Assembly: GCA_016714365.1 (NCBI GenBank)
Contig: JADJNH010000007.1
Location: 434,001 to 498,000, forward strand
DNA length: 64,000 nt
Direction of reading: 5' to 3'
Origin: Candidatus Vicinibacter affinis
GTDB lineage: Bacteria > Bacteroidota > Bacteroidia > Chitinophagales > Saprospiraceae
Below the pieces are notes generated by a model. It did no database searches. It saw only the letters and a program-made list of their open reading frames with translations, and was not told the DNA's origin. Position numbers and translations under genes: made by a program. Positions within the stretch are counted from its first letter, which is position 1. Each line of letters begins with the position of its first letter. Positions 1 to 8,257 of this stretch are shown here, piece by piece.

Positions 1-1
1 T

Positions 2-482
2 GAACGAATTTATCGGTGGATATGGGAATGTAAGCACTCAAATACCAAGGAAAACAGACAATATAAAGACCTATACAAGTATCTTAGACACTGCAAGAGA
101 CGACGCAAACGAGGTAACAGGAAAGACAACAGAGGAGTTATTCTAAATCGAACGCCAATAGAAAAACGGCCATCTATTGTATCCAAACGCAAGCGATTGG
201 GTGACTTAGAAGTAGACCTTATGATGGGCAAAAATCATAAAGCCGCATTATTAGTGCTAACAGATAGGGCTAGTTTACATACCCGAATAAAAAAGTTATC
301 TGGTAAGGATAGTATAAATGTTATGAAAGGTATTATATCATGCATAAAGAAAAACAAGTACAAGCCACGGACCTTAACTTTTGATAATGACCTGGCTTTT
401 AGTCGTCATCATGAAATTGCAAAGTTGTTTAATGTGTCTACGTATTTTACTAGGCCCTATACAAGTCAAGACAAGGGAACAG
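2..482 (+). pseudogene. IS30-family transposase, 5' part, split by an IS3-like insertion
   Basis: Frame 2 is open from the window edge and reads as the middle of an IS30-type DDE transposase. A basic linker (KRRRKRGNRK) leads into the core. The first catalytic Asp lies in the GDLEVDLMMG stretch and the second in LTFDNDLAF. The frame continues through TSQDKGT and is then cut at base 482 by the IS3-like element. It resumes without loss at 1999, where the catalytic Glu (GTVENRIG) is found. The N-terminal helix-turn-helix lies outside the window. The gene cannot make a full transposase because the insertion separates Asp-Asp from Glu. Family assignment rests on the motifs and on the match of the two halves. 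Confidence 0.85.
476..482. repeat. Target-site duplication, left copy
   Basis: The 7 bases GGAACAG flank the left end of the IS3-like element and recur at 1999-2005 on its right side. Removing the element plus one copy restores the IS30 reading frame exactly (codons GGA ACA GTC GAA). Seven bases is longer than the 3-5 bases usual for IS3-family elements. Confidence 0.8.
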
Positions 483-508
483 TGTAAATCGTCAGCATAA
501 AGTGGACC
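483..508 (+). repeat. Left terminal inverted repeat of the IS3-like element
   Basis: The first bases, TGTAAATCGTCAGC, match the reverse complement of 1973-1998 at TGTA, TCGTCA, TAA and TG-AC positions. This fixes the left boundary of the element. Confidence 0.75.
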
Positions 509-561
509 AAATATAATTAAAAATAAGATAGTGTTTCCAAGATCAATTAAATTTGTAAACC

Positions 562-930
562 ATGGAAACAAAAAAGAAACAAACCACAGAAAACTTCATT
601 AAAGAGATTCGTAGGCGAACTAGAAGGACCTTCAGCTCAGAACAGAAGATTACTATTGTTATGGAGGCATTGAGGGCAGAGACCTCAGTAGCAGAACTTT
701 GTCGAAAGTATTCTATCCAAGAGCCACAATTTTATAAGTGGAATAAAGAGTTCTTGGAAGCTGGAAAGAAGCGATTATCTGGTGATACAACCAGGGAAGC
801 TACAAGTGATGAAGTGACAGAGCTTAGAAAGGAAAATCAGCGCTTAAAAGAGATGGTAGCTGATTTGGTGCTCCGATATGATATTGTAAAAAAAGCTTGT
901 CCGTGCTGGATTAACTGTAAAATTCAATAA
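562..930 (+). CDS. IS3-like transposase OrfA (helix-turn-helix)
   Basis: This 122-residue basic protein begins with an Arg/Lys-rich segment. It then has a Transposase_8-type helix-turn-helix around residues 25-75 (FSSEQKITIVMEAL, ELCRKYSIQEPQFYKW). A leucine-zipper-like coiled coil follows around residues 85-105 (ELRKENQRLKEMVADL). OrfA of IS3 elements binds the terminal repeats and, when fused to OrfB by frameshifting, forms the transposase. The last 14 residues look out of frame. In the neighbouring frame the A-tract at 887-893 would lead into KKSLSVLD and a stop, a more natural ending, so one A may be missing here. It lies just upstream of orfB. Confidence 0.75.
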   Translation: METKKKQTTENFIKEIRRRTRRTFSSEQKITIVMEALRAETSVAELCRKYSIQEPQFYKWNKEFLEAGKKRLSGDTTREATSDEVTELRKENQRLKEMVADLVLRYDIVKKACPCWINCKIQ

Positions 931-934
931 GTAT

Positions 935-1950
935 ATGAGATTTACGGCATCGGAAAAACAAGAGTTAATCAATATTGTAGTTGGCTCACAATTTGGTGTC
1001 AACAAAACTCTACGAGAGATTGGGCTTAATAAAAGTACTTTTTATAACTGGTATAAGGCTTATTCAGATCATGGGGTGGATGGTTTAGCTCCAAGTAAAC
1101 GCACTAGCAGAAGGCAATGGAACAGCATACCACAAGAGCAAAAAATCTTGTGGTCATACTTGCGTTGGAGTTTCCTCATTTATCATCCAGGGAACTTGCT
1201 TTTAAACTTACTGACGAACAACAAATATTTATGTCAGAATCAAGCGTTTATAGAATTCTAAAAGAAAGAGGATTGATCACGGCTCCTGCACATATTTTTA
1301 TCACAGCAGCAGATGAATTTAGTAAAAAGACAGCTTTCGTAAATCAGATGTGGCAAACAGACTTTACTTACTTCAAAATCTTAGGCTGGGGTTGGTATTA
1401 CTTGAGTACCGTTTTAGATGATTACAGCAGATATATTGTCCACTGGGAACTCTGCAAAGGCATGAAAGTGGAAGACGTGAAAAGAACCGTTGATAGAGCT
1501 ATTATAAAAGCTAAAATTGTCACCAAACAACGACCTAAATTATTGTCCGATAATGGCTCTTGCTATATAGCTTCTGATTTAAAAGATTATTTGAAAAATA
1601 GCTATGATATGGACCAGATACATGGAAGACCATTCCATCCTCAAACGCAAGGTAAAATTGAACGCTATCATAGGACAATGAAAAACGTTGTAAAACTTGA
1701 TAATTATTATTGTCCTGAGGAATTGGAAAGAGCTTTAGAAAAATTTGTAGAAACTTATAACAATGAAAGATATCATGAATCATTAGAAAATTTAACTCCT
1801 GCAGATGTGTATTTTGGCCGTGGAGACCTCATTTTAAAAGAAAGGCAAAGAATTAAACTACAATGTATTAGAGATAGAAAAATTGAGTATGAAAAATTAT
1901 TTCCTAATGATATTAATAACTATAAACAAAAAGAATTAGCTTTGATTTAA
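935..1950 (+). pseudogene. IS3-like transposase OrfB (DDE integrase core) with an internal frame change
   Basis: The start at 935 opens a helix-turn-helix segment (LREIGLNKSTFYNWY). At the A-tract 1140-1145 the sense frame changes from frame 2 to frame 1. It then continues as a second HTH_21-like region (SSRELAFKL, SESSVYRIL) and an rve integrase core. Catalytic residues are visible as Asp in QTDFTY, Asp in LLSDNGS and Glu in GKIERYH, with 36 residues between the second Asp and the Glu. One extra A in the tract would give a single frame of about 339 codons. The cause could be decay, an assembly error in a homopolymer, or slippage at AAAAAA. The product would be the catalytic half of the transposase. 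Confidence 0.75.
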
Positions 1951-1972
1951 ATTGAAACACTACTTAGTGAAA

Positions 1973-1998
1973 TGTTCAAATTACTTTGACGACATACA
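1973..1998 (-). repeat. Right terminal inverted repeat of the IS3-like element
   Basis: The right end of the element, ending CGACATACA, is the imperfect inverse of 483-508. It is followed directly by the second copy of GGAACAG at 1999-2005. Confidence 0.75.
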
Positions 1999-2181
1999 GG
2001 AACAGTCGAAAATAGAATAGGAGTAATCAGGAGATACTTTCCAAAGAAAACAAATCTTATATTTGTAACCGATAAACAGGTCCGTTATGTTGAAAAAATG
2101 TTAAACAACAGACCTATAAGAAAATTTAATTATTTAACTGCTAATCAAGTGCTACTTGAAAAAATTGCACTTATTAATTGA
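1999..2181 (+). pseudogene. IS30-family transposase, 3' part
   Basis: After the second GGAACAG copy the frame reads GTVENRIGVIRRYFPKK and continues to a stop at 2179-2181. This supplies the catalytic Glu and the C-terminal NNRPIRKFNYLTANQVL region typical of IS30 transposases (the usual form is NxRPRKxLgxxTPxE). Joined to 2-482 it gives a continuous IS30 transposase C-terminal half. No IS30 terminal repeat was identified downstream. Confidence 0.85.
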
Positions 2182-2251
2182 ACTTACAAATTTGAAAATT
2201 AGAGAATTTGAAAATTTTAAAATTGTAGTATTTGAAATTTAGTTCGTGGTT

Positions 2252-2481
2252 GTTTGATGCTTCCAGCGTCAAACTAAACGAAAATAAAAAACCTATATAA
2301 AAATTGGGATTTTCTACACCACGTAAATCAACAATGCATTAGCTCATTAGCTAATTAACTAATTAGCTAATTTTGAAATTCTCTCATTCTCTCATTCTCC
2401 CGTTAGCCGCTTTCGCGGTTCCTTCACTTATCGTGCTGTCGCACAATACTCTGCTGAAGCAGAGATCGTTCAGTCATCCCA
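2252..2481. repeat. Hairpin-rich intergenic repeat, unit 1
   Basis: The unit starts with a hairpin (GTTTGATGC, loop TTCCA, GCGTCAAAC, one G-U pair). It passes through an A-rich stretch and a TTAGCTAATTAA-like palindromic AT segment, then a cluster of short hairpins: CCGC-TTTC-GCGG (2407-2418), CGTGC-TGTC-GCACa (2432-2445) and CTCTGC-TGAA-GCAGAG (2449-2464). It ends in GTTCAGTCATCCCA. The next unit follows directly at 2482. No protein is supported here. Confidence 0.8.
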
Positions 2482-2682
2482 GCGTCAAACTAAACGAAAA
2501 TAAAAAAACGTACATAAAAATTGGGATTTTCAACACCACGCAAATCAACAATGCATTAACTCATTAGCTAATTTTCAAATTCTCTCATTCTCTAATTCTC
2601 CCGTTATCCGCTTTCGCGGTTCCTTCACTTATCGTGCTGTCGCACGATACTCTGCTGAAGCAGAGATCGCTCAGTCATCGCA
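2482..2682. repeat. Hairpin-rich intergenic repeat, unit 2 (tandem copy)
   Basis: This is a direct repeat of unit 1 from GCGTCAAACTAAACG onward, about 201 bases long, differing by scattered substitutions and small indels. Hairpins are kept: CCGC-TTTC-GCGG at 2608-2619, TATCGTGC-TGTC-GCACGATA at 2630-2649, and the CTCTGC/GCAGAG stem just after. A third GCGTCAAAC start occurs at 2683 but degenerates quickly. Confidence 0.8.
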
Positions 2683-3154
2683 GCGTCAAACATTACGTTT
2701 ATTTAAAGTAGTACCAATTAAAATGTACGTGGTCAAACGAACGAAAATAAAAAATAGCACTCCCTAAACTTCACGCTTATTCAGAGTAAAATCCTTTATT
2801 GGAACATCGGCAAATGAAGTAAAAATTCAGATGTGGTGTTCCATGACAGCAATTTTGTTATTATCATACCTCAGATCAAAATCTAATCAAAAATGGCATC
2901 TTTCCAATTTAATTTCTTTCCCCAGGCTAAATTTATTTGTAAAAATGACCCCTGGAATTGGTTAAATAATCCAATAACTAATAAAGACAATCCTCCTTCA
3001 AAAATTGATCAATTTTCGTTTGCCTCGGCTCTTTTTTATAATAACCGTTTTTAAAGTAATTTTGTCAATGAATACTTACTTGTAATAGAGATTCTATTTT
3101 ATTTTGGACAGTGTGTATATTTATACTTTACATTATTTTTAAAATTAGGAAAAT
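2683..3154. other. Non-coding stretch upstream of the FG-GAP protein gene
   Basis: The stretch begins with a truncated third repeat start and an A-rich ACGAAAATAAAAAATAG segment also seen near 5115-5133. A 53-codon frame at 2893-3054 has no recognisable feature and low-complexity AT-rich composition. A TAATTTTG (TAnnTTTG-like) sequence lies at 3057-3064 but lacks a correctly spaced TTTG. Nothing else was seen. Confidence 0.5.
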
Positions 3155-4738
3155 ATGAAGCCTTTTAAATTCTTATTTATTTCCCTTGCTCTCTTTAGTT
3201 TTAATGTTCTTACTTCACAAGTTCCTACCGTTAAATGGTGGTTTGATACCAAATCATTTTCAGCAGGAATGGCGGCTGCAGATGATTTAGATGGCGATGG
3301 CAAGCTTGAGATTGTCTTTGGGTGTTATAGAAATGATGGCGGCGTATATGCCCTCAATGCGGAGAATGGTTCAGTTCTCTGGAGTTATTTTCCTCACACA
3401 CCGGCGGATGAAGGTTGTAACGATGTGGCTCCACTCATTTATGATGTTAATAGCGATGGACTCTTAGAAGTTATCATTGCAAGCTCTTGCACTCCCAAAA
3501 CCACTTGCCTCAATGGTAAAACAGGGGAAGTCATCTGGCAAGCAAATACAATGGGAAGTGATTCTCCTCCAACTATAGCTGATTTAGATGGTGATGGAAA
3601 ACTTGAGATACTTCATGGAGAATTTCTAGGTTGGGTTAGATGTCTATCTGCCGAAAAGGGAACATTGTTATGGGATTTACAGGTAAACCGCAATTCCTGG
3701 GTACAAACAGCTCCTACAATAGTTGATGTAAATAATGATGGTCAACTTGATTTTGTAGTAGGCACATGGAATTTTGATAACAAGGATAGCCTATATGCTT
3801 TTAATGGAAAGACTAGAGAGAGATTATGGACACTTCCGATTCACGGTCATATATATCATGGTACTTCGGTTGCAGATTTTGATAACGATAAAAAACCTGA
3901 ATTAATAGTTGGTTCATATAACAGCAATCTTTACTGCATTAATGGGGATGATGGAAGCATAGACTGGACATACCAAGGACCGGGAGCAGTTTCCTGTCCT
4001 GCAGTAATCGGTGATATTGATAATGATGGTGAATGTGAAGTTATTTTGACAAGTTGGTATAAAACCATAGCTCTAACCAACACGGGCTTGGTAAAATGGG
4101 AGTACGAGATGCCTAGTAGTTCATATAACTTCAGAGGCACTGTTTTGGCAGATATTAATGGTGATGCTTTTCTTGATGTAATATTTGGGACCTATGCTGG
4201 TGAGTTTATAGCTCTGAATGGATCAAATGGATCAGAGATATTTAATATGGATATTGCCACCCACTATGGAAAATCACCATTTGATATCAATCATGCACCT
4301 TTGATTTCGGACTTTGATGATGACGGGACTCTTGATGCTTTTTTTGTTGGGGGTTGGGGTGTGGCGAGTCCAACTATAAAAAATAACTATGGAAGAGCCT
4401 ATATGGTAAGCGTTGGCACTGGCAATGGGCCTGACTGGCTGATGTTTCAACATGACATCAGAAGACAATCTTCAATGTGTTATGATTATACCACAAGCCT
4501 TAACGACAATTCGCCTGATATTGAACAGGAGTTGAACTTAGTATACCCAAATCCAGCAACAGATTTTATCATCATTCCAAATAAATCGCAAGAGATAGAA
4601 ATATTTAGCTCACTTGGTAGCAGCTCTTGGAAGCTATCCAATATTGCTGAAGATAGAGTTGATGTATCTTTTTTTGCAAATGGGTTGTATTTTATAAAAA
4701 TCGGCAATAAAATTAACAAATTTATAATTTTGAGGTAG
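3155..4738 (+). CDS. Secreted FG-GAP/PQQ-like beta-propeller protein with T9SS sorting domain
   Basis: This 527-residue protein has an N-terminal signal peptide (residues 1-21, hydrophobic core FLFISLALFSFNVL). It is followed by about seven FG-GAP/VCBS-type repeats. These carry calcium-binding-like motifs such as DLDGDGKLEIVFG and DIDNDGECEV, alternating with PQQ-like strands (ALNAENGSVLWSY). Around residue 462 the YPNPATDF motif opens a T9SS type A C-terminal domain of about 65 residues ending NKFIILR. FG-GAP propellers usually mediate adhesion or ligand binding; the ligand is unknown. The likely fate is export by Sec, then T9SS, to the cell surface. It stands alone between repeat-filled intergenic regions next to nested insertion sequences, so it may belong to an accessory island. 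Confidence 0.85.
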   Translation: MKPFKFLFISLALFSFNVLTSQVPTVKWWFDTKSFSAGMAAADDLDGDGKLEIVFGCYRNDGGVYALNAENGSVLWSYFPHTPADEGCNDVAPLIYDVNSDGLLEVIIASSCTPKTTCLNGKTGEVIWQANTMGSDSPPTIADLDGDGKLEILHGEFLGWVRCLSAEKGTLLWDLQVNRNSWVQTAPTIVDVNNDGQLDFVVGTWNFDNKDSLYAFNGKTRERLWTLPIHGHIYHGTSVADFDNDKKPELIVGSYNSNLYCINGDDGSIDWTYQGPGAVSCPAVIGDIDNDGECEVILTSWYKTIALTNTGLVKWEYEMPSSSYNFRGTVLADINGDAFLDVIFGTYAGEFIALNGSNGSEIFNMDIATHYGKSPFDINHAPLISDFDDDGTLDAFFVGGWGVASPTIKNNYGRAYMVSVGTGNGPDWLMFQHDIRRQSSMCYDYTTSLNDNSPDIEQELNLVYPNPATDFIIIPNKSQEIEIFSSLGSSSWKLSNIAEDRVDVSFFANGLYFIKIGNKINKFIILR

Positions 4739-4856
4739 AGGGTATATTTTGAACTCCTTATTTTTTTTATAACTCAATTGCTTTGGAAATAATTTATTTG
4801 AAGCCAACTAAATAATGATTTTAATATTTGAAAAATAAAGTATTTGAAAATTATAC

Positions 4857-4964
4857 CTCGGTTGTTTGATGCTCCCAAGCGTCAATCTAACCGAAAATAA
4901 AAAAAAAGTATATAAAAATTGGGATTTTTAAACACCACGTAAATTTCAAGCTGGGAAGCTCGAA
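4857..4964. repeat. Dispersed hairpin repeat, partial copy A
   Basis: This copy shares its start with the 2252 unit: GGTTGTTTGATGC, loop TCCCAA, GCGTCAA. It also shares the A-rich block, TATATAAAAATTGGGATTTT and the CACCACGTAAAT block. It then differs, carrying TTCAAGCTGGGAAGCTCGAA (4945-4964), an imperfect hairpin, in place of the CCGC/CGTGC/CTCTGC cluster. Confidence 0.75.
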
Positions 4965-5058
4965 ATAACCAACGCATTAAAGAAAATTTGAAATTTTGAA
5001 AATTAGCTAATATTTTAATAATGAAGATTACAAATAGTACCTGCAAAACTCCCCGTAA

Positions 5059-5133
5059 ATTTCAAGCTGGGAAGCTCGAAAAAACCGGGTTGTTTGATGC
5101 TTCCTAGCGTCAAACTAACGAAGATAAAAAATA
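5059..5133. repeat. Dispersed hairpin repeat, partial copy B
   Basis: TTCAAGCTGGGAAGCTCGAA recurs at 5061-5080, identical to 4945-4964. It is followed by GTTTGATGC, loop TTCCTA, GCGTCAAAC at 5092-5115 and the A-rich GAAGATAAAAAATAG block. The modules are the same as at 4857 but in another order. The rest of 4739-5422 is AT-rich and shows no gene. Confidence 0.75.
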
Positions 5134-5378
5134 GTACTTACTAAAACACCTTGTGATTAATTTGACAATTCGCTAATGAGTAATGGACTTACTAATTTTA
5201 GTAAACAGAAGTAATAAGATCAGTACGAAGAAGTTCTTACCATAAATTCAGCATCAAACCAAAAATCTCTACTCTATACTCCTACAAATTAAACCGGAAA
5301 TTATTTCCTGCTTTTCTTCAGGGATCAAGTAAATTTGTCAGTGTTTACAATAGATTCACTGCCAAATTTTCCGAAAAG

Positions 5379-5386
5379 TAAGTTTG
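5379..5386 (+). promoter_or_regulatory. Possible -7 element for clpB
   Basis: TAAGTTTG fits the Bacteroidota -7 consensus TAnnTTTG, 36 bases upstream of the clpB start. No good TTTG is found at the -33 position, so support is weak. Confidence 0.3.
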
Positions 5387-5422
5387 GATAATTTTTTGAT
5401 GCGCTTATCTAAAATCTGATTA

Positions 5423-8152
5423 ATGACATACGAAAATTTTACCATCAAATCTCAAGATGCTATTCTAAGAGCTCAACAAATAGCTCAAAACCTGGATCAG
5501 CAAGTGGTGGACTCCCTGCACCTCTGTAAAGGTGTGATCGAAGTAGATGAATCCCTGTGTGATTTTCTCTTCCAAAAAATGAGCGCCAAACTCCCAAAAA
5601 TTAAATCTGAGTTGGATGCAGAAATCAGAAAACTACCAAAAATCTCCGGTGCAGACAAACAATACCTCTCCAATGAGGCCAACCAGGTCTTGATCAATGC
5701 CAAAAAAATAATGACCGAGTTTGGCGACGAGTTTATTTCATTGGAGTTAATTATGTTGGCTTTTTTAAAAGGCAATGACAGCGTCTCTAAAATTCTTAAG
5801 GCAAACAACGTCAATTACGAGAGCCTGAAGCAGGCCATCGTCGAATTGCGCAAGGGAAAAAAAGTAAGTGAAGCAAGTGGGGACGAACAATACAATGCCC
5901 TCAATAAATTTGCCGTAAATCTAAATGCAGCGGCAGAAAGTGGAAAGCTGGATCCCATCATCGGCAGAGATGAAGAGATCAGAAGAATTCTGCATATTCT
6001 TTCCCGCAGAAAAAAGAACAACCCCATTCTTATCGGTGAAGCCGGCGTTGGTAAAACAGCCATCGTAGAAGGTATTGCCTGGCGAATTGTCAAGAATGAT
6101 GTGCCTGAAAATCTTAAAGAGAAAAAAATATTTACACTCGATCTGGCCGCCTTGATTGCCGGTGCAAAATACAAGGGTGAATTTGAAGAAAGATTGAAAG
6201 CCGTTGTTAAAGAGGTCAATGAATCCAATGGAAAAATAATTCTCTTCATCGATGAGATTCACTCGCTCATTGGTGCCGGGGGTGGCAGCGGCTCCATTGA
6301 TGCGGCCAACATTCTAAAACCTGCTCTTGCAAGGGGTGAGTTACATACCATAGGTGCCACGACCCTCGATGAATATCAAAAATATTTTGAAAATGACAAG
6401 GCCCTGGTAAGAAGATTTCAGCCGGTAATTATTGATGAACCATCTGTTGAAGATACCATCTCCATCCTGAGAGGTGTGCAGGACAAATATGAAGTCTACC
6501 ACAAGATTGCAATCCTGGATGAAGCGCTGGTCGCTGCAGCTGAATTATCACACCGGTACATATCAGACCGTCAGTTGCCTGATAAAGCCATTGACCTGAT
6601 CGATGAAGCCTGTGCCAAATTGCGTCTTGAACTGGACAGTGTCCCTGAAGAAGTGGATGAAATGGATCGCAAAGTGAGACAACTGGAAATTGAGCGCGAA
6701 GGAGTCAAAAGAGAAAAAGAAAACGTCAAAATAAAATTCATCGAAGAACAATTGGCGAACGCCAAAGAAAAATTGGCTTCCCTAAAAGCAAGCTGGCAGG
6801 CCGAAAAAGAAATTGTCGATGAAATCCAGGTCATCAAGAAAAAAATTGATGAAATAAATATTGCCGCAGAAAAAGCAGAACGTGAATCTGATTTTGGATT
6901 GGTAGCCAAATTAAAATATGGAGACCTGAAAGAACAAGATCTCTTGTTGAAAGCGGCAGAAGAAAAATTAAAAATTTTGCCGGAAGGCAGCCGTTTTACA
7001 TCTGATACCGTCACCGCAAATGACATTGCCGGAGTAGTAAGCAAATGGACCGGAATCCCACTCCAAAAAATGCTGCAATCGGAACGTGAAAAACTGCTTG
7101 ATTTGGAAACTGAATTAGGTAAGCGGGTGATCGGTCAGGCGGAAGCAGTTCGTGCAGTCTCCGATGCTGTTAGAAGAAGCCGCGCAGGTCTTCAAGATCC
7201 CAACAGGCCCATTGGTTCGTTTATCTTCCTGGGTCCAACCGGTGTAGGTAAAACTGAACTTGCAAAAGCATTGGCAGAGGTGCTGTTCGATGATGAGAAG
7301 GCCATGACCCGAATCGACATGAGTGAATACATGGAATCCCACGCGGTCTCTAAACTGGTAGGAGCACCTCCCGGATATGTGGGATATGATGAGGGTGGAC
7401 AACTCACAGAAGCAGTCCGCACAAAACCTTATTCAATTGTCCTTCTGGATGAAATTGAGAAAGCACATCCTGACACCTTCAACATCCTGCTTCAGGTATT
7501 GGATGACGGGCGATTGACCGATAATAAAGGTCGCATCGCAAATTTTAAAAACACCATCATTATCATGACCTCCAACGTTGGTTCGGAAATCATTCTGGAG
7601 AATTTCGAGGATCTGGAAGCGGTAGGTGATAAACACCGCACAGAAATTATTGAGACAACGAGATTAGAAGTTTTCGAAAAATTAAAATCCAGTGTAAGGC
7701 CTGAATTCCTAAACAGGATAGATGATAAAATAATGTTCCTTCCTCTTACCAAGGAAGAAATTAAGAAAATTGCAGGTCTTCAATTGAAGAGCCTCATCCG
7801 CAATCTTAAAGAACAGGGCGTAGAATTGATCATCAAGGACAATGCTCTGAATCTGCTTGCAGATCTGGGATTCGATCCTCAGTTTGGCGCCAGACCGCTT
7901 AAAAGGGTCATTCAGAAAGAAGTGGTCAATGAATTGGCAAAACTCTTACTTTCCAACGATCTTGCCAAGGATGAAAGCATAACGCTGGATACGGACGCCA
8001 AAGGTTTTACTTTTAATGGAAAATCGACCGGCGTTGCTTTGCATCGAGAATCTGACCGCAAATCTCAGATTGATGCGCTCACAAAGGCCACTAAAGATGT
8101 GGAAGAAGCGTCCAAAAAAATAAAACCGGACCAACCGGAACAACTGAATTAA
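5423..8152 (+). CDS. clpB: ATP-dependent chaperone ClpB
   Basis: This 909-residue Hsp100 disaggregase works with DnaK/DnaJ/GrpE to solubilise aggregated proteins in the cytoplasm. In order it has a Clp N domain (residues 1-145) and a first AAA+ module with Walker A GEAGVGKT near 204-211 and Walker B ILFIDEIH. A long coiled-coil middle domain follows around 410-540. The second AAA+ module has Walker A GPTGVGKT near 603-610 and Walker B VLLDEIEKAH, and the ClpB C-terminal small domain comes last (GARPLKRVIQ). The middle domain length and lack of a ClpP-binding loop favour ClpB over ClpA/ClpC. The C-terminal tail (KKIKPDQPEQLN) is extended by about 40 residues relative to most ClpB. It is monocistronic, with a strong terminator just downstream. 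Confidence 0.96.
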   Translation: MTYENFTIKSQDAILRAQQIAQNLDQQVVDSLHLCKGVIEVDESLCDFLFQKMSAKLPKIKSELDAEIRKLPKISGADKQYLSNEANQVLINAKKIMTEFGDEFISLELIMLAFLKGNDSVSKILKANNVNYESLKQAIVELRKGKKVSEASGDEQYNALNKFAVNLNAAAESGKLDPIIGRDEEIRRILHILSRRKKNNPILIGEAGVGKTAIVEGIAWRIVKNDVPENLKEKKIFTLDLAALIAGAKYKGEFEERLKAVVKEVNESNGKIILFIDEIHSLIGAGGGSGSIDAANILKPALARGELHTIGATTLDEYQKYFENDKALVRRFQPVIIDEPSVEDTISILRGVQDKYEVYHKIAILDEALVAAAELSHRYISDRQLPDKAIDLIDEACAKLRLELDSVPEEVDEMDRKVRQLEIEREGVKREKENVKIKFIEEQLANAKEKLASLKASWQAEKEIVDEIQVIKKKIDEINIAAEKAERESDFGLVAKLKYGDLKEQDLLLKAAEEKLKILPEGSRFTSDTVTANDIAGVVSKWTGIPLQKMLQSEREKLLDLETELGKRVIGQAEAVRAVSDAVRRSRAGLQDPNRPIGSFIFLGPTGVGKTELAKALAEVLFDDEKAMTRIDMSEYMESHAVSKLVGAPPGYVGYDEGGQLTEAVRTKPYSIVLLDEIEKAHPDTFNILLQVLDDGRLTDNKGRIANFKNTIIIMTSNVGSEIILENFEDLEAVGDKHRTEIIETTRLEVFEKLKSSVRPEFLNRIDDKIMFLPLTKEEIKKIAGLQLKSLIRNLKEQGVELIIKDNALNLLADLGFDPQFGARPLKRVIQKEVVNELAKLLLSNDLAKDESITLDTDAKGFTFNGKSTGVALHRESDRKSQIDALTKATKDVEEASKKIKPDQPEQLN

Positions 8153-8173
8153 TTTTCGGATGAATCATCTTAT

Positions 8174-8214
8174 GTCTAAGCCTGAGATAATAATTACTCA
8201 GGCTTAGACTTTTT
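8174..8214 (+). terminator. Rho-independent terminator after clpB
   Basis: A perfect 13-base stem, GTCTAAGCCTGAG (8174-8186) with CTCAGGCTTAGAC (8197-8209), encloses a 10-base AT loop and is followed by TTTTT. It separates clpB from the porZ transcript. Confidence 0.92.
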
Positions 8215-8257
8215 ACATCCAAATTGCGTTTATACCTAGCTGTTAAATGCCATCCGT

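Larger units (their letters stand above)
483..1998 (+). mobile_element. IS3-like insertion sequence, 1516 bp, inserted into an IS30 transposase gene
   Basis: The ends form an imperfect terminal inverted repeat of about 26 bases. The left end starts TGTAAATCGTCAGC and the reverse complement of the right end starts TGTATGTCGTCAAA. The element carries a two-gene layout: a small helix-turn-helix orfA (562-930) followed by an integrase-type orfB (935-1950). It is flanked by a 7-base direct repeat. The orfA/orfB organisation and rve-type DDE core indicate the IS3 family; the subgroup cannot be named from sequence alone. orfB carries a frame change, so the copy may be inactive unless that shift is programmed. 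Confidence 0.85.

Noticed and set aside
1117..1950. Independent gene for the C-terminal part of orfB
   Set aside because: The frame aligns as a continuation of the 935 start with one base missing in an A-tract; the internal Met is not a natural start.
2373..2567. Possible 64-codon protein in the repeat region
   Set aside because: It is the translation of the hairpin repeat itself and would be built from repeat modules, so it is not a gene.
2252..2682. CRISPR-like tandem repeat
   Set aside because: Units are about 200 bases, contain several hairpins, differ between copies and have no unique spacers, so it is a repeat family and not a CRISPR array.
2893..3054. A 53-codon plus-strand frame starting MASFQFNFFPQ
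   Set aside because: No recognisable domain, AT-rich low-complexity composition, no promoter with proper spacing and it sits in a repeat-flanked non-coding stretch.
5815..6262. Minus-strand frames inside clpB
   Set aside because: Shadows of the clpB coding sequence; no independent start signal or family match.
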